This document shows, piece by piece, positions 12,058 to 20,739 of a stretch of DNA of 64,000 nt. Under the pieces are notes generated by a model that saw only the letters and a program-made list of their open reading frames with translations, searched no databases and was not told where the DNA came from. A program made the position numbers and the translations under genes. The stretch lies in assembly GCA_016192135.1 (NCBI GenBank), contig JACPUR010000017.1, positions 248,001 through 312,000 of the forward strand, written 5' to 3'. Position 1 is the stretch's first letter. Every line of letters begins with the position of its first letter. The DNA comes from Candidatus Tectomicrobia bacterium (lineage in GTDB: Bacteria; UBA8248).

Positions 12058-12935
12058 GCGGGGGGCTCGCCGTGCCGGCGCTCCCGAGGACGGCCGGGGC
12101 CGCCGCGGCGGAGCTCAGGCGGCGGTTCGCGGCGGCCGGGGTCGAGAACCCGGCCGGGGACGCCGAGGTCCTCCTCGCCTGGCTCCTCGGCTGCGACCGT
12201 GCCCGCCTCCACGCCCATCCCGAGACCGGGCTTTCACTCTCCCTCGTTGAGCGGCTCGATGCGGCCGCCGCGCGGCGCGAGCGGCGCGAGCCGCTGGCTT
12301 ACATCACCGGCGAAAAGGAGTTCTGGTCACTCCCGTTCCGGGTGGGACCGGGCGTCCTCGTCCCCCGCCCCGAGACCGAGCTCCTCGTCGAGCGGGGGAT
12401 CGCGCTTCTCAGGGAGCGGGAGGCTCCGCTCATTCTCGACCTGGGGACCGGCTCCGGCGCGGTCGCGGTGGCCCTCGCCCATGAGCTGCCGCGCGCCCGC
12501 GTCATCGCCACGGACGTGAGCGAAACTGCCCTCCGCTGCGCCCGGGAGAACGCCCGGCGCAACGGGGTGGAGAGCCGGGTGGAGCTCCTCCGTGCCGATT
12601 TATCCGGTGGGCTCCCGGAGGGCGCCTTCGACCTCGTCGTCTCGAATCCGCCCTATGTGCCGTCGGGCGAGATCGCCGGGCTGATGCCCGAGGTGTCGCG
12701 CCACGAGCCCGTGGAGGCCCTGGACGGGGGGCCGGACGGCATGCGCTTCCTGCGCGCCATCATCCGGGGGGCGCCGGCCCGCTTGCGCCCGGGGGGCGCC
12801 CTGCTCCTCGAGACGGCGCCCGGCCAGATCCCCCTGTGCTTGGCCGAGGCGCGTGCGGCGGGGGCGTTCGCCGAGCCCCGCGCCTGGCGCGACCTGGCGG
12901 GGCGGGAGCGCGTCCTCGAGGCGGTGAGGGCATAG
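12054..12935 (+). CDS. prmC: Release factor glutamine methyltransferase
   Basis: 293-residue SAM-dependent methyltransferase that N5-methylates the GGQ glutamine of release factors. The N-terminal helical domain is followed by [30 protein letters not shown], the SAM-binding LDLGTGSG (residues 131-135 hold GTGSG), and the catalytic NPPY at 198-201. The ATG overlaps the prfA stop as ATGA. The frame stays open further upstream inside prfA but that is shadow sequence. It is followed after 1 bp by murA. Confidence 0.96.
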   Translation: MSGGLAVPALPRTAGAAAAELRRRFAAAGVENPAGDAEVLLAWLLGCDRARLHAHPETGLSLSLVERLDAAAARRERREPLAYITGEKEFWSLPFRVGPGVLVPRPETELLVERGIALLREREAPLILDLGTGSGAVAVALAHELPRARVIATDVSETALRCARENARRNGVESRVELLRADLSGGLPEGAFDLVVSNPPYVPSGEIAGLMPEVSRHEPVEALDGGPDGMRFLRAIIRGAPARLRPGGALLLETAPGQIPLCLAEARAAGAFAEPRAWRDLAGRERVLEAVRA

Positions 12936-12936
12936 C

Positions 12937-14193
12937 GTGGATCAGTTCCGCATCCAGGGCGGCGCGCCGCTCCGGGGGGAGATCGCGGCGAGCGGCTCGA
13001 AGAACGCCACCCTCCCCATACTGGCCGCCTCCCTCCTGGCGGAGGAGCCCTGCCTCCTGCGCGGGGTGCCGCGCCTCCGCGACATCGAGACCTTCCTCGA
13101 GCTGCTGGACGGCTTCGGCGTCCGCCACCAATGGACGGGCCGGGACGAGCTCCGGCTGGACCCGGCCCGCGCCCGCTCCGGCACCGCCCCCTACGACCTG
13201 GTGCGCACCATGCGGGCCTCGGTCATGGTGCTGGGGCCCCTCGTGGCGCGCTTCGGCCACGCGCGCGTCTCCCTGCCGGGGGGCTGCGCCATCGGCGCCC
13301 GCCCCATCGACCAGCACCTGAAGGGCCTGGAGGCGCTGGGCGCCGAGATCGGCCTCGAAGCGGGCTACATCGAGGCGCGGGCCCGGCGCCTTCGCGGGGC
13401 GCGGATCTCCTTCGACCTTTCCACCGTCACCGGCACCAAGAACCTGATGATGGCGGCGTCGCTGGCCGAGGGGGTCACGGTGCTGGAGAACGCGGCGCGC
13501 GAGCCCGAGGTGGGCGCGCTGGCCGATCTGCTGAACCGGATGGGCGCCCGCGTGCGGGGGGCGGGCACCTCGGTCATCGAGGTGGAGGGGGTGGAGAGCC
13601 TCCGGGGTTTCGAGGTGGACGTGCTGCCGGACCGCATCGAGACGGGCACCCTGATGATCGCGGGGGCCATCACCGGGGGGGACGTAAAGGTGCGCCGCTG
13701 CGTCCCCGCCCACGTGGACGCCCTTTCCATCCGGCTGCGGGAGGCGGGCCTGAGCGTCACCGAGGGGGAGGACTGGGTGCGGGTGGAGTCCCAGGGCGTC
13801 ATCCGGCCCGTGAACGTGAAGACGGCGCCCTACCCGGGCTTCCCCACCGACCTGCAGGCCCAGTTCATGGCCCTCATGGCGGTGGCGGACGGTGCCTGCG
13901 CCATCACCGAGACCATTTTCGAGAACCGCTTCATGCACGCGGCCGAGCTGGTGCGCATGGGCGCCCGCATATCGCTGGACGGGCGGACGGCCCACGTGGA
14001 GGGCGCCCCGGGCCTCCAGGGGGCGGTGGTGATGGCCACCGATCTGCGGGCCTCGGCCTCCCTCGTCCTGGCGGGGCTCGCGGCGTCGGGGGAGACGATC
14101 GTGCGGCGGGTGTATCATCTGGACCGCGGCTATGAAAGGCTCGAAGCCCGGCTCCGCTCCCTGGGGGCCGACATCGAACGGGTGGCCGAATGA
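12937..14193 (+). CDS. murA: UDP-N-acetylglucosamine 1-carboxyvinyltransferase
   Basis: 418 residues. First committed step of peptidoglycan synthesis, transferring enolpyruvate from PEP to UDP-GlcNAc in the cytoplasm. The catalytic cysteine is present: Cys117 in [11 protein letters not shown], so this is the fosfomycin-sensitive type. Other landmarks are [26 protein letters not shown] and [15 protein letters not shown] start 1 bp after prmC. It overlaps hisG by 4 bp; a murA-hisG junction occurs in several diderm phyla. Confidence 0.97.
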   Translation: MDQFRIQGGAPLRGEIAASGSKNATLPILAASLLAEEPCLLRGVPRLRDIETFLELLDGFGVRHQWTGRDELRLDPARARSGTAPYDLVRTMRASVMVLGPLVARFGHARVSLPGGCAIGARPIDQHLKGLEALGAEIGLEAGYIEARARRLRGARISFDLSTVTGTKNLMMAASLAEGVTVLENAAREPEVGALADLLNRMGARVRGAGTSVIEVEGVESLRGFEVDVLPDRIETGTLMIAGAITGGDVKVRRCVPAHVDALSIRLREAGLSVTEGEDWVRVESQGVIRPVNVKTAPYPGFPTDLQAQFMALMAVADGACAITETIFENRFMHAAELVRMGARISLDGRTAHVEGAPGLQGAVVMATDLRASASLVLAGLAASGETIVRRVYHLDRGYERLEARLRSLGADIERVAE

Positions 14194-14885
14194 GCGCGAG
14201 GAAAGAGAAACCGGCGGCGGAGCTGGCCATCGCCCTGCCCAAGGGGCGAATCTTCCGGGAGGCGGCCGGGCGCCTGCTGAAGGCGGGCCTGCTGTCCAAA
14301 CCCATCTCGGACGAGAGCCGCATCCTCATCCAGGAGGACGCGGGGACCGGGTTGCGGGTCCTCATCCTGCGGAACTACGACGTACCGACCTATGTCGAGC
14401 GGGGGGCGGCGGACCTCGGGGTCATCGGGCGGGACGTCCTCCTCGAGCAGGGGCGGGACGTCTACGAGCCCCTGGACCTCGGCTTCGCCCCCTGCCGCCT
14501 CATGGTCGCCGCGCCCCGGGGGGTCGAGTGGGAGGAGCTCCGGCGCCGCATGGGGCTCCGGGTGGCCACGAAGTTCCCGAACATCACCGCCCGCTACTTC
14601 GCCGAGCAGGGGGTGCAGGCCCAGGTGATCCGCCTCTACGGCAACGTCGAGATCGCCCCGGCCACGGGGGTCGCCGACGTGATCGTGGACCTGGTGGACA
14701 CGGGGGGCACCCTGCGCGCGAACGGCCTGGAGCCCATCCGGGAGATCTTCCACGCGACGGCGCGCCTCATCGTGAACCGCGCGAGCCTCAAGACCAAGCA
14801 CGGCCGGGTGAGCGAGTTCATGGCGCGGCTCAAGAAGGCCTGCGCCCCGGACGGCGGCCCGCCCCGCCGCGCCCGCAAGCCGTGA
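14190..14885 (+). CDS. hisG: ATP phosphoribosyltransferase, short form
   Basis: 231 residues, catalysing the first step of histidine synthesis (ATP + PRPP to phosphoribosyl-ATP). Landmarks are [50 protein letters not shown] and [14 protein letters not shown]. The length shows the short form without the C-terminal regulatory domain, which in known systems works with the HisS-like subunit HisZ. No hisZ lies in the window and it must be elsewhere. The start overlaps murA as ATGA. Confidence 0.96.
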   Translation: MSARKEKPAAELAIALPKGRIFREAAGRLLKAGLLSKPISDESRILIQEDAGTGLRVLILRNYDVPTYVERGAADLGVIGRDVLLEQGRDVYEPLDLGFAPCRLMVAAPRGVEWEELRRRMGLRVATKFPNITARYFAEQGVQAQVIRLYGNVEIAPATGVADVIVDLVDTGGTLRANGLEPIREIFHATARLIVNRASLKTKHGRVSEFMARLKKACAPDGGPPRRARKP

Positions 14886-16201
14886 AGCGCATCCGCTGCG
14901 GGAGCGATGAGGCCCGGGCCGCCCTCGCGGCCCTGGCGGCCTCGGGCGGGGGCTCCCTCGCCGGGGCCGAGGCCCAGGCGCGCCCCATCGTCGAGGCCGT
15001 CCGCGCCGAGGGGGACGCCGCCCTTCTCCGCTTCACCCGCCAGTTCGACGGCGCCGACCTGGACGCTTCCCGCCTGGAGGTCTCCCGGGAGGAGATGGAG
15101 GCGGCCCTCGGGCGGCTCCCGGTCGATATCCGCGAGGCCCTCACCCTGGCCGCCAGGCGCATCCGCGAGTTCCACGAGGCCCAGCGGCCCTCGGCCGTCA
15201 CCACGCGCCCGGGGGTGGGGGAGCGGCTCCTGCTGCGGCCCATCCCGCTGCGCCGCGCCGGGCTCTACGCCCCCGGGGGGCGGGCGGCCTATCCCTCGAC
15301 CGTCCTGATGAACGCCCTCCCGGCCCGCGCCGCGGGGGTGAAAGAGGTCATCCTCTGCACCCCGCCCGGCCGGGACGGCGCCGTCGCGGACAGCGTCCTG
15401 GCGGCGGCGCGCCTGGCCGGGGTGGACCGCGTCTTCCGGGCGGGGGGCGCCCAGGCGGTCGCGGCGATGGCCTTCGGCACCCGGACGGTCCCCAAGGTGG
15501 ACAAGATCGCCGGGCCGGGGAACGTCTACGTCTCCGCCGCCAAGCGGCTCGTGCGCGGGGAGGTCGAGGTGGACAAGGACGCGGGCCCGAGCGAGGTGGT
15601 GATCCTCCTCGACGAGCCGCGCTGGGCGGAGTGGGCGGCGGCGGACATGCTCGCCCAGGCCGAGCACGACCCCGAGGCGATGGCGGTGGGCGTCGCGGTG
15701 GGCCGCGCCACCGCGGACGCGCTTGCGGCCGAGGTCGAGGCCCGGCTCCCGGCCGAGCCGCGCCGGGAGGTGATCGCCCAGGCGCTCGCCCGGCGGGGCG
15801 CGGTGGTCGAGGCCCGCACCCGGGAGGAGGCCCTGGAGGTGGCCGAGGGGCTCGCCCCCGAGCACTTGGAGATTCTCTGGGAGGGCGCGGAGGAATGGGC
15901 CGGAAGGGTCCGGTGCGCGGGGGCGGTCTTCTGCGGGCCCTGGAGCCCCGTGCCGCTCGGAGACTACCTCGCCGGGCCGAACCACGTGCTCCCCACGGGG
16001 GGCTCGGCGCGGTGGGCCTCGCCGCTGGGGGTGCTGGACTTCGTGAAGTGGTCGAGCCAGGTGGTGATGGGGCCCGAGGCGGCCCAGCGCCTGGCCGGAC
16101 CGGCGGCGCTCCTGGCGGAGCTCGAGGGGCTCCCGGCCCACGCCCGTGCCCTGCGCTTGCGGCTGGGCCCTCCTGGAACGCGGAGGGGCGATGGCCGATA
16201 A
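14882..16201 (+). CDS. hisD: Histidinol dehydrogenase
   Basis: 439 residues. Zn/NAD enzyme that oxidises histidinol to histidine in the last two steps of the pathway. Landmarks are [50 protein letters not shown] (zinc/catalytic histidine region) and the C-terminal [19 protein letters not shown]. The GTG start overlaps the hisG stop as GTGA. The frame stays open upstream through hisG, but only from 14882 does it match HisD. Confidence 0.97.
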   Translation: MKRIRCGSDEARAALAALAASGGGSLAGAEAQARPIVEAVRAEGDAALLRFTRQFDGADLDASRLEVSREEMEAALGRLPVDIREALTLAARRIREFHEAQRPSAVTTRPGVGERLLLRPIPLRRAGLYAPGGRAAYPSTVLMNALPARAAGVKEVILCTPPGRDGAVADSVLAAARLAGVDRVFRAGGAQAVAAMAFGTRTVPKVDKIAGPGNVYVSAAKRLVRGEVEVDKDAGPSEVVILLDEPRWAEWAAADMLAQAEHDPEAMAVGVAVGRATADALAAEVEARLPAEPRREVIAQALARRGAVVEARTREEALEVAEGLAPEHLEILWEGAEEWAGRVRCAGAVFCGPWSPVPLGDYLAGPNHVLPTGGSARWASPLGVLDFVKWSSQVVMGPEAAQRLAGPAALLAELEGLPAHARALRLRLGPPGTRRGDGR

Positions 16202-16847
16202 TGGCGGCGGGAACCGGCGGGGCCGGAGAAGAGGAGGCGGTCCATTGGCGGCGAAGGGAGCGTCCCGGAAGGCCGAGGTGCGCCGCAAGACCACCGAGAC
16301 GGACTTCACCCTGACGATCGACCTGGACGGCGCGGGCCGGAGCGAGGTGAAGACCGGGATCGGGTTCTTCGACCACATGCTCGCCCAGATCGCCCGCCAC
16401 GGGCTGCTGGATCTCACCGTCCGGGGCAAGGGCGACCTGCACGTGGACGCCCACCACACGGTGGAGGACGTGGGCATCCTCCTCGGGCAAGGGCTGGCCG
16501 AGGCGCTGGGCGACCGGGCCGGGATCGCGCGCTACGCCGACGCGCGCGTGCCCATGATGGACGCCCTGGCCGCGGTGGCCCTGGACGCCGGGGGGCGCGG
16601 GAACCTCGTCTTCCGGGGCCGATTCCCGGAGCTCCAGGTGGGAGAGTTCGACACCGCGCTCGTGCGGGAGTTCTTCTGGTCGGTGGCGAACCACGCCGGG
16701 CTGGACCTCCATATGGAGATCCTCTACGGCGAGAACAGCCACCACATGGCCGAGGCCGCCTTCAAGGGCTTCGCCCGGGCGCTGCGCCGGGCCGTCGAGC
16801 GCGATCCGCGCGAGGCGGGCGTGCCGAGCACGAAGGGGGTGCTGTAG
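16191..16847 (+). CDS. hisB: Imidazoleglycerol-phosphate dehydratase
   Basis: 218 residues, monofunctional IGPD. Manganese-binding histidine clusters are visible: [24 protein letters not shown], and [19 protein letters not shown] near the end. The ATG at 16191 overlaps hisD by 11 bp and gives a basic, probably disordered N-terminal tail of about 25 residues rich in Gly and Arg. A TTG further in (at [14 protein letters not shown]) would remove the tail and is a reasonable alternative. It ends directly before hisH. Confidence 0.95.
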   Translation: MADNGGGNRRGRRRGGGPLAAKGASRKAEVRRKTTETDFTLTIDLDGAGRSEVKTGIGFFDHMLAQIARHGLLDLTVRGKGDLHVDAHHTVEDVGILLGQGLAEALGDRAGIARYADARVPMMDALAAVALDAGGRGNLVFRGRFPELQVGEFDTALVREFFWSVANHAGLDLHMEILYGENSHHMAEAAFKGFARALRRAVERDPREAGVPSTKGVL

Positions 16848-17525
16848 GTGGCGGGACCCATCATCGTCGTGGACTACCGGATGGGGAACGTGCGGAGCGT
16901 GCGCAACGCCCTCGCGCGCGTGGGGGCGGAGGCGGTGCTCACCTCCGATCCGTCGGCCCTCGAGGGGGCGTCGGGCGTGGTGCTGCCGGGCGTGGGCGGG
17001 TTCCCCGAGTGCATGAACGCCCTGCGCGAGGGAGGCCTCGTCCGGCCCCTGCTCGCCGCCATCGAGCGGGGGACGCCCTACCTGGGCATCTGCCTGGGGC
17101 TCCAGATCCTCTTCGAGGAGAGTGAGGAGTTCGGCCCCACGCCGGGGCTTGGCGTGCTGCCCGGCAGGGTGCGCCGCTTCCCGGAGGGGATGAGGGAAGG
17201 AGGCGGCGCGCTCCCCCTGAAGGTCCCTCACATGGGATGGAACCGCGTGCGGCTGGGAGCGCCATCCCCCATCCTGCAGGGGGTGAAGGAGGGGGAGCAC
17301 TTCTACTTCGTCCACTCATACTACGCCGAGCCGAGCGAGGCCTGCCGACCCTGGATCGCCGCCTCGTGCCGCCACGGGGTGGACTTCATCGCGAGCGTCC
17401 GCCGGGACAGACTGTTCGCCACCCAGTTCCACCCCGAGAAGAGCGGGGCGCGCGGGCTGGAGATCCTCATGCGGTTTGAGCGTGTCTGCCGCGCCGGACA
17501 GGCGGCGTGGCGGGCGGCGGGCTAG
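16848..17525 (+). CDS. hisH: Imidazole glycerol phosphate synthase, glutaminase subunit
   Basis: 225 residues. Class I glutamine amidotransferase that supplies ammonia to HisF. The catalytic triad is Cys82 in LGICLGLQILFE, and His195 and Glu197 in TQFHPEKSG. Its GTG abuts the hisB stop codon with no gap. hisF lies about 1.5 kb further on, separated by a cupin gene on the opposite strand and by hisA. Confidence 0.96.
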   Translation: MAGPIIVVDYRMGNVRSVRNALARVGAEAVLTSDPSALEGASGVVLPGVGGFPECMNALREGGLVRPLLAAIERGTPYLGICLGLQILFEESEEFGPTPGLGVLPGRVRRFPEGMREGGGALPLKVPHMGWNRVRLGAPSPILQGVKEGEHFYFVHSYYAEPSEACRPWIAASCRHGVDFIASVRRDRLFATQFHPEKSGARGLEILMRFERVCRAGQAAWRAAG

Positions 17526-17590
17526 CGACCACCTATACAACTGTGTCTTTGCGGCCCCTGTTCCCATACGGGACCGGCCGTTCATCCCCG

Positions 17591-18040
17591 CTACTTGGCG
17601 TTGACGGTCGTCGGTTTGCCCGTTTCCCCCATGAAGACCACGAGAACTTTCGCGGGCGTGGTTCCCTCGTTGAAGGCTTGGTGCCAAAGGTTGATGTCCT
17701 CGAGGAAGGACTGACCCGTCTTGTATGTTCGGGCCTCGTGTCCGTCGGCCTTCACCTTGAGCGTACCTTCGAGCACGTACACGAAGACGGGGACTGGATG
17801 CTGGTGACGGGCCGTCCGGCCGCCCGGTTCCAGCACGCCAACCACCGAGACAATCTCGGCGGCGCCGGTTTTGGGATATTCGATCTTGCCATTGCTGGCG
17901 GTCATGCCGGACTTCAAAACGGGCGTGGTTTTGAATCCTTTCGGCAGCGCCTCGTCATGCCCTCCTCCTTCGACGGTTCCGACGAAACCGGCGAAAATAA
18001 GTACCGCGCTCAGTGTGGCGATGGAGGCTAGAGACCGCAT
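17591..18040 (-). CDS. Secreted cupin-domain protein
   Basis: 149 residues. An N-terminal signal peptide (SLASIATLSAVLIFAGFVGTVEG, hydrophobic core at about 7-22) points to export. A single cupin barrel follows: GGRTARHQHP (His79, His81), YVLEGTLKV, and NLWHQAFNEG (His120). The glutamate that usually follows HxH by four residues is Val85, so one metal ligand seems missing. AGGAG lies shortly before the ATG. It interrupts the histidine operon on the opposite strand and its base composition looks less GC-extreme than its neighbours, which suggests insertion. Substrate unknown. Confidence 0.85.
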   Translation of the reverse strand: MRSLASIATLSAVLIFAGFVGTVEGGGHDEALPKGFKTTPVLKSGMTASNGKIEYPKTGAAEIVSVVGVLEPGGRTARHQHPVPVFVYVLEGTLKVKADGHEARTYKTGQSFLEDINLWHQAFNEGTTPAKVLVVFMGETGKPTTVNAK

Positions 18041-18196
18041 GGGGCTCTCCTTTGGCGGCGGTTTCCATTTTTAGACGGGCCAATGTACCAGGAAGAACGC
18101 CGGGCAAACCACGCGGGGAAAGACCTGAATCTGTGATATGGTCCGCCTCTTTCACCGCCTTTACGAAGCGCGAGACAGGCGGAAAGTGTCTTCGGA

Positions 18197-18225
18197 TTGC
18201 ATCCCCGCCGGATTGGGTTTAATTA
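18197..18225 (+). promoter_or_regulatory. Possible promoter for hisA-hisF-hisIE
   Basis: TTGCAT at 18197-18202, 17-bp spacer, TAATTA at 18220-18225. Weak, but hisA-F-IE needs its own start because the antisense cupin gene separates it from hisGDBH. The rest of 18041-18276 shows nothing clear. Confidence 0.3.
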
Positions 18226-18276
18226 GGGGAGCCAGGGGCTCCGGAGGGTTAAACTCCTCCTTTTTCCGAGGGTTCA

Positions 18277-19002
18277 GTGCTCATCATTCCAGCGGTCGAT
18301 CTAAGGGGCGGCAAGTGCGTCCGGCTCATCCAGGGCCGGAAGGAGAGCGAGATCGTCTATGGGGACGATCCCGTCGAGATGGCCCGCCGGTGGGTGGAGA
18401 TGGGGGCGAAGCGCCTCCATCTCATCGACCTGGACGGCGCCTTCGAGGGCGAGCCCGTCCACCTGGACGTCCTCGCGCGGGCGGCCCGCGAGCTCGGCGT
18501 GCCCGTCCAGTTCGGGGGCGGGGTGCGCAGCGAGAGTTCGCTGCGGGCCGTCCTCGAGGCCGGCGCGCGCTTCGTCATCCTGGGGACGAGCGCCCTCCGC
18601 GACCCGGATTTCCTGCGCCAGGCGGCACAAAACCACCCGGGCCGCATCCTGCTCGGCATCGACGCCAAGGACGGCGAGGTGCGCATCTCGGGCTGGGAGG
18701 AGGGCGAGGCCATAGGGCCCGAGGCCCTCGCGCGGCGCTTCGACGGCCTCCCGCTCGCGGGGGTCATCTTCACCGACATCCGGCGGGACGGCACTCTCGG
18801 GGGCTTCGAGCCGGCGGCCACGGTGGCGCTGGCCCAGGCGTGCGGACGGCCGGTATTCGCGGCGGGCGGGGTGAGCCGTTTGGAAGACATCGAGAAGCTC
18901 CTCCTCCTCTCGGAGAAGGGCGTGGCGGGCGCGGTGGTGGGCCGGGCGATCTACGAGGGCACGCTCGACCTTCGCGCCGCCCTGGAGATGGTGCCGTGCT
19001 AG
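18277..19002 (+). CDS. hisA: ProFAR isomerase (HisA)
   Basis: 241 residues, TIM barrel that isomerises ProFAR to PRFAR, the substrate of HisF/HisH. The catalytic aspartates are in [14 protein letters not shown] near the N-terminus and GIDAKDGEV in the middle. Phosphate loops are FGGGVRS and [15 protein letters not shown] start. It is the first gene of the second histidine block and overlaps hisF by 7 bp. Confidence 0.96.
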   Translation: MLIIPAVDLRGGKCVRLIQGRKESEIVYGDDPVEMARRWVEMGAKRLHLIDLDGAFEGEPVHLDVLARAARELGVPVQFGGGVRSESSLRAVLEAGARFVILGTSALRDPDFLRQAAQNHPGRILLGIDAKDGEVRISGWEEGEAIGPEALARRFDGLPLAGVIFTDIRRDGTLGGFEPAATVALAQACGRPVFAAGGVSRLEDIEKLLLLSEKGVAGAVVGRAIYEGTLDLRAALEMVPC

Positions 19003-19766
19003 CCAAGCGCATCGTGCCCTGCCTGGACGTGAAGGGGGGCCGGGTGGTGAAGGGGGTGAACTTCGAGGGCCTGCGCGACGCGGGAGACCCGGTCGAGTGC
19101 GCCGCCGCCTACGACGAGATGGGGGCGGACGAGATCTGCTACCTCGACATCACCGCCTCCCAGCAGGCGCGCGGCACCCTCCTGGACGTGGTGCAGCGCA
19201 CCGCCGAGCGGGTGTTCGTGCCCCTCACGGTGGGGGGAGGCGTGCGGAACGAGGACGACGTGCGGGACCTCCTGCGTGCCGGGGCGGACAAGGTGAGCAT
19301 CAACAGCGCGGCCCTGCGCGACCCGGGCCTCCTCCGCCGCGCCGCCGAGCGCTACGGCAGCTCCACCCTCGTCTGCGCCATCGACGCGAAGCGGGTCACC
19401 GGCCCGGGCGAGCCGGCGCGCTGGGAGGCCTTCACCCACGGCGGGACGCGCTCCACCGGCCGGGACGCCGTGGAGTGGGCGGCGGAGGCCGCCTCGCTCG
19501 GGGCGGGGGAGATCCTCCTCACGAGCATGGACCGCGACGGTACCCGGGACGGCTATGACCTGGAGCTCACCCGGGCGGTGGCGGAGCGCGTGCCCGTCCC
19601 CGTCATCGCCTCGGGCGGGGTGGGCACGCTCGAGCATCTCTACGAGGGCATCGCGAGGGGCGGGGCGGACGCCGTGCTCGCCGCCTCGATTTTCCACTTC
19701 GGCGACTACACGGTGCAGCAGGCGAAGGACTTCCTGCGGGAGCGGGGGGTGGAGGTGCGCGCGTGA
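18996..19766 (+). CDS. hisF: Imidazole glycerol phosphate synthase, cyclase subunit
   Basis: 256 residues. TIM barrel that closes the imidazole ring using ammonia from HisH, giving IGP and AICAR. The N-terminus [23 protein letters not shown] contains the catalytic aspartate, and the second is in CAIDAKRV. Phosphate loops are [11 protein letters not shown] and [12 protein letters not shown] chose the GTG at 18996, inside the end of hisA, because GGAG lies 8 bp before it; the frame upstream of that is hisA shadow. AICAR made here can feed PurH, encoded elsewhere in the window. Confidence 0.96.
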   Translation: MLAKRIVPCLDVKGGRVVKGVNFEGLRDAGDPVECAAAYDEMGADEICYLDITASQQARGTLLDVVQRTAERVFVPLTVGGGVRNEDDVRDLLRAGADKVSINSAALRDPGLLRRAAERYGSSTLVCAIDAKRVTGPGEPARWEAFTHGGTRSTGRDAVEWAAEAASLGAGEILLTSMDRDGTRDGYDLELTRAVAERVPVPVIASGGVGTLEHLYEGIARGGADAVLAASIFHFGDYTVQQAKDFLRERGVEVRA

Positions 19767-20434
19767 GCGGGGTTTCCTTGCCCGAGGTGAAGTGGGACGC
19801 CCAGGGGCTCGCCCCGGCCGTCTGCCAGGACGCGGGGACGGGCCAAGTCCTCATGCTGGCCTGGATGAGCGCCGAGTCGCTGCGCCTCACTCTGGAGAAT
19901 GGGACGGTCCACTTCTGGTCGCGCTCGCGCCAGTCCATCTGGCACAAGGGCGAGACTTCGGGGAATTTCCTGCGCCTCGTCTCGGCCAGCCTGGACTGCG
20001 ACGGGGACGCTCTCCTCCTCTCCGTCCGGCCCGATGGCCCCGCCTGCCACACCGGCCGCATGTCCTGCTTCTTCAACCCGGTTCCCACGGGCCGGGAGGC
20101 GGAGGGGACGCCGGGGCTCCCCTTCGACCCCAACCTCCTGGAGGCGATCTACAGGCTCATCCTGGAGCGCCGGGACCAGGCCGACCCCGAGAAGAGCTAC
20201 GTGGCCCGGCTTTTCCGGGGAGGCGAGGACCGCATCCTCAAGAAGATCTCCGAGGAGGCCGGGGAGGTCGTCCTGGCCGTGAAGAACGCCAAGCCGGAGG
20301 AGATCACGGCCGAGACGGCGGATCTCTGGTTCCACTCCCTCGTCGCCCTGGCCCTGCGGGATGTCCCGCCCGGGCGGGTCCTCGCCGAGCTCGCCCGCCG
20401 CTTCGGGCGGGGGGGCCGGCCCGAGTCGAAGTAG
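19763..20434 (+). CDS. hisI: Bifunctional phosphoribosyl-AMP cyclohydrolase / phosphoribosyl-ATP pyrophosphatase
   Basis: 223 residues, fused HisI-HisE catalysing steps 2 and 3 of the pathway. The cyclohydrolase half (1-120) has [36 protein letters not shown] and the zinc-ligand [11 protein letters not shown]. The pyrophosphatase half (from about 125) has [27 protein letters not shown] with the metal-binding EExxE. GTG start overlapping the hisF stop. It ends the histidine genes; hisC and hisZ are absent from the window. Confidence 0.96.
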   Translation: MSGVSLPEVKWDAQGLAPAVCQDAGTGQVLMLAWMSAESLRLTLENGTVHFWSRSRQSIWHKGETSGNFLRLVSASLDCDGDALLLSVRPDGPACHTGRMSCFFNPVPTGREAEGTPGLPFDPNLLEAIYRLILERRDQADPEKSYVARLFRGGEDRILKKISEEAGEVVLAVKNAKPEEITAETADLWFHSLVALALRDVPPGRVLAELARRFGRGGRPESK

Positions 20435-20492
20435 ATCTCCTGTCCGAACTTTGGCAAAATATGGCAGATTTTCGCTTTTTTTATTCAATTTG

Positions 20493-20521
20493 TTGACAAA
20501 ACTACCCCCTCTCCCTATATT
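20493..20521 (+). promoter_or_regulatory. Strong sigma70-type promoter upstream of mutS2
   Basis: Consensus TTGACA at 20493-20498, 17-bp spacer, TATATT at 20516-20521, in an AT-rich stretch (20455-20525) that stands out from the GC-rich surroundings. Transcription would begin near 20528. Confidence 0.8.
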
Positions 20522-20527
20522 AAATGT

Positions 20528-20739
20528 CGACCGCCAAGCGCCGGACAGGGCCGGGGGAAGCCCTTCAACCATTTGAAATAATTGGCCTAAGCGGGGATGG
20601 TGGCCTGCCGTCCTCTTTCTCTTCTCGCCCGGAAACCAGGGGGTTTCCAACTTTACATCCTGGGCAGCCGTTGTTTTGCCCGGACATGGCCCGGGTGCGG
20701 GCATCTTTCTGTGCCCCGGACTGAAACGAGCCGAACCTG
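20528..20739 (+). promoter_or_regulatory. Long leader (or small RNA) between the promoter and mutS2
   Basis: About 210 nt from the predicted start to the mutS2 ATG. It contains a perfect 7-bp hairpin, GGAAACC (20631-20637) with GGTTTCC (20642-20648) and a 4-nt loop, and a GC-rich CCCGG/CCGGG pair near 20680-20695. No T-run or known riboswitch core was recognised. Without a terminator it is best read as a leader. Confidence 0.35.

Noticed and set aside
17507-18031. 174-codon + strand open frame opposite the cupin gene
   Set aside because: The minus-strand frame has a signal peptide, cupin motifs and a ribosome site; the + strand frame has none.
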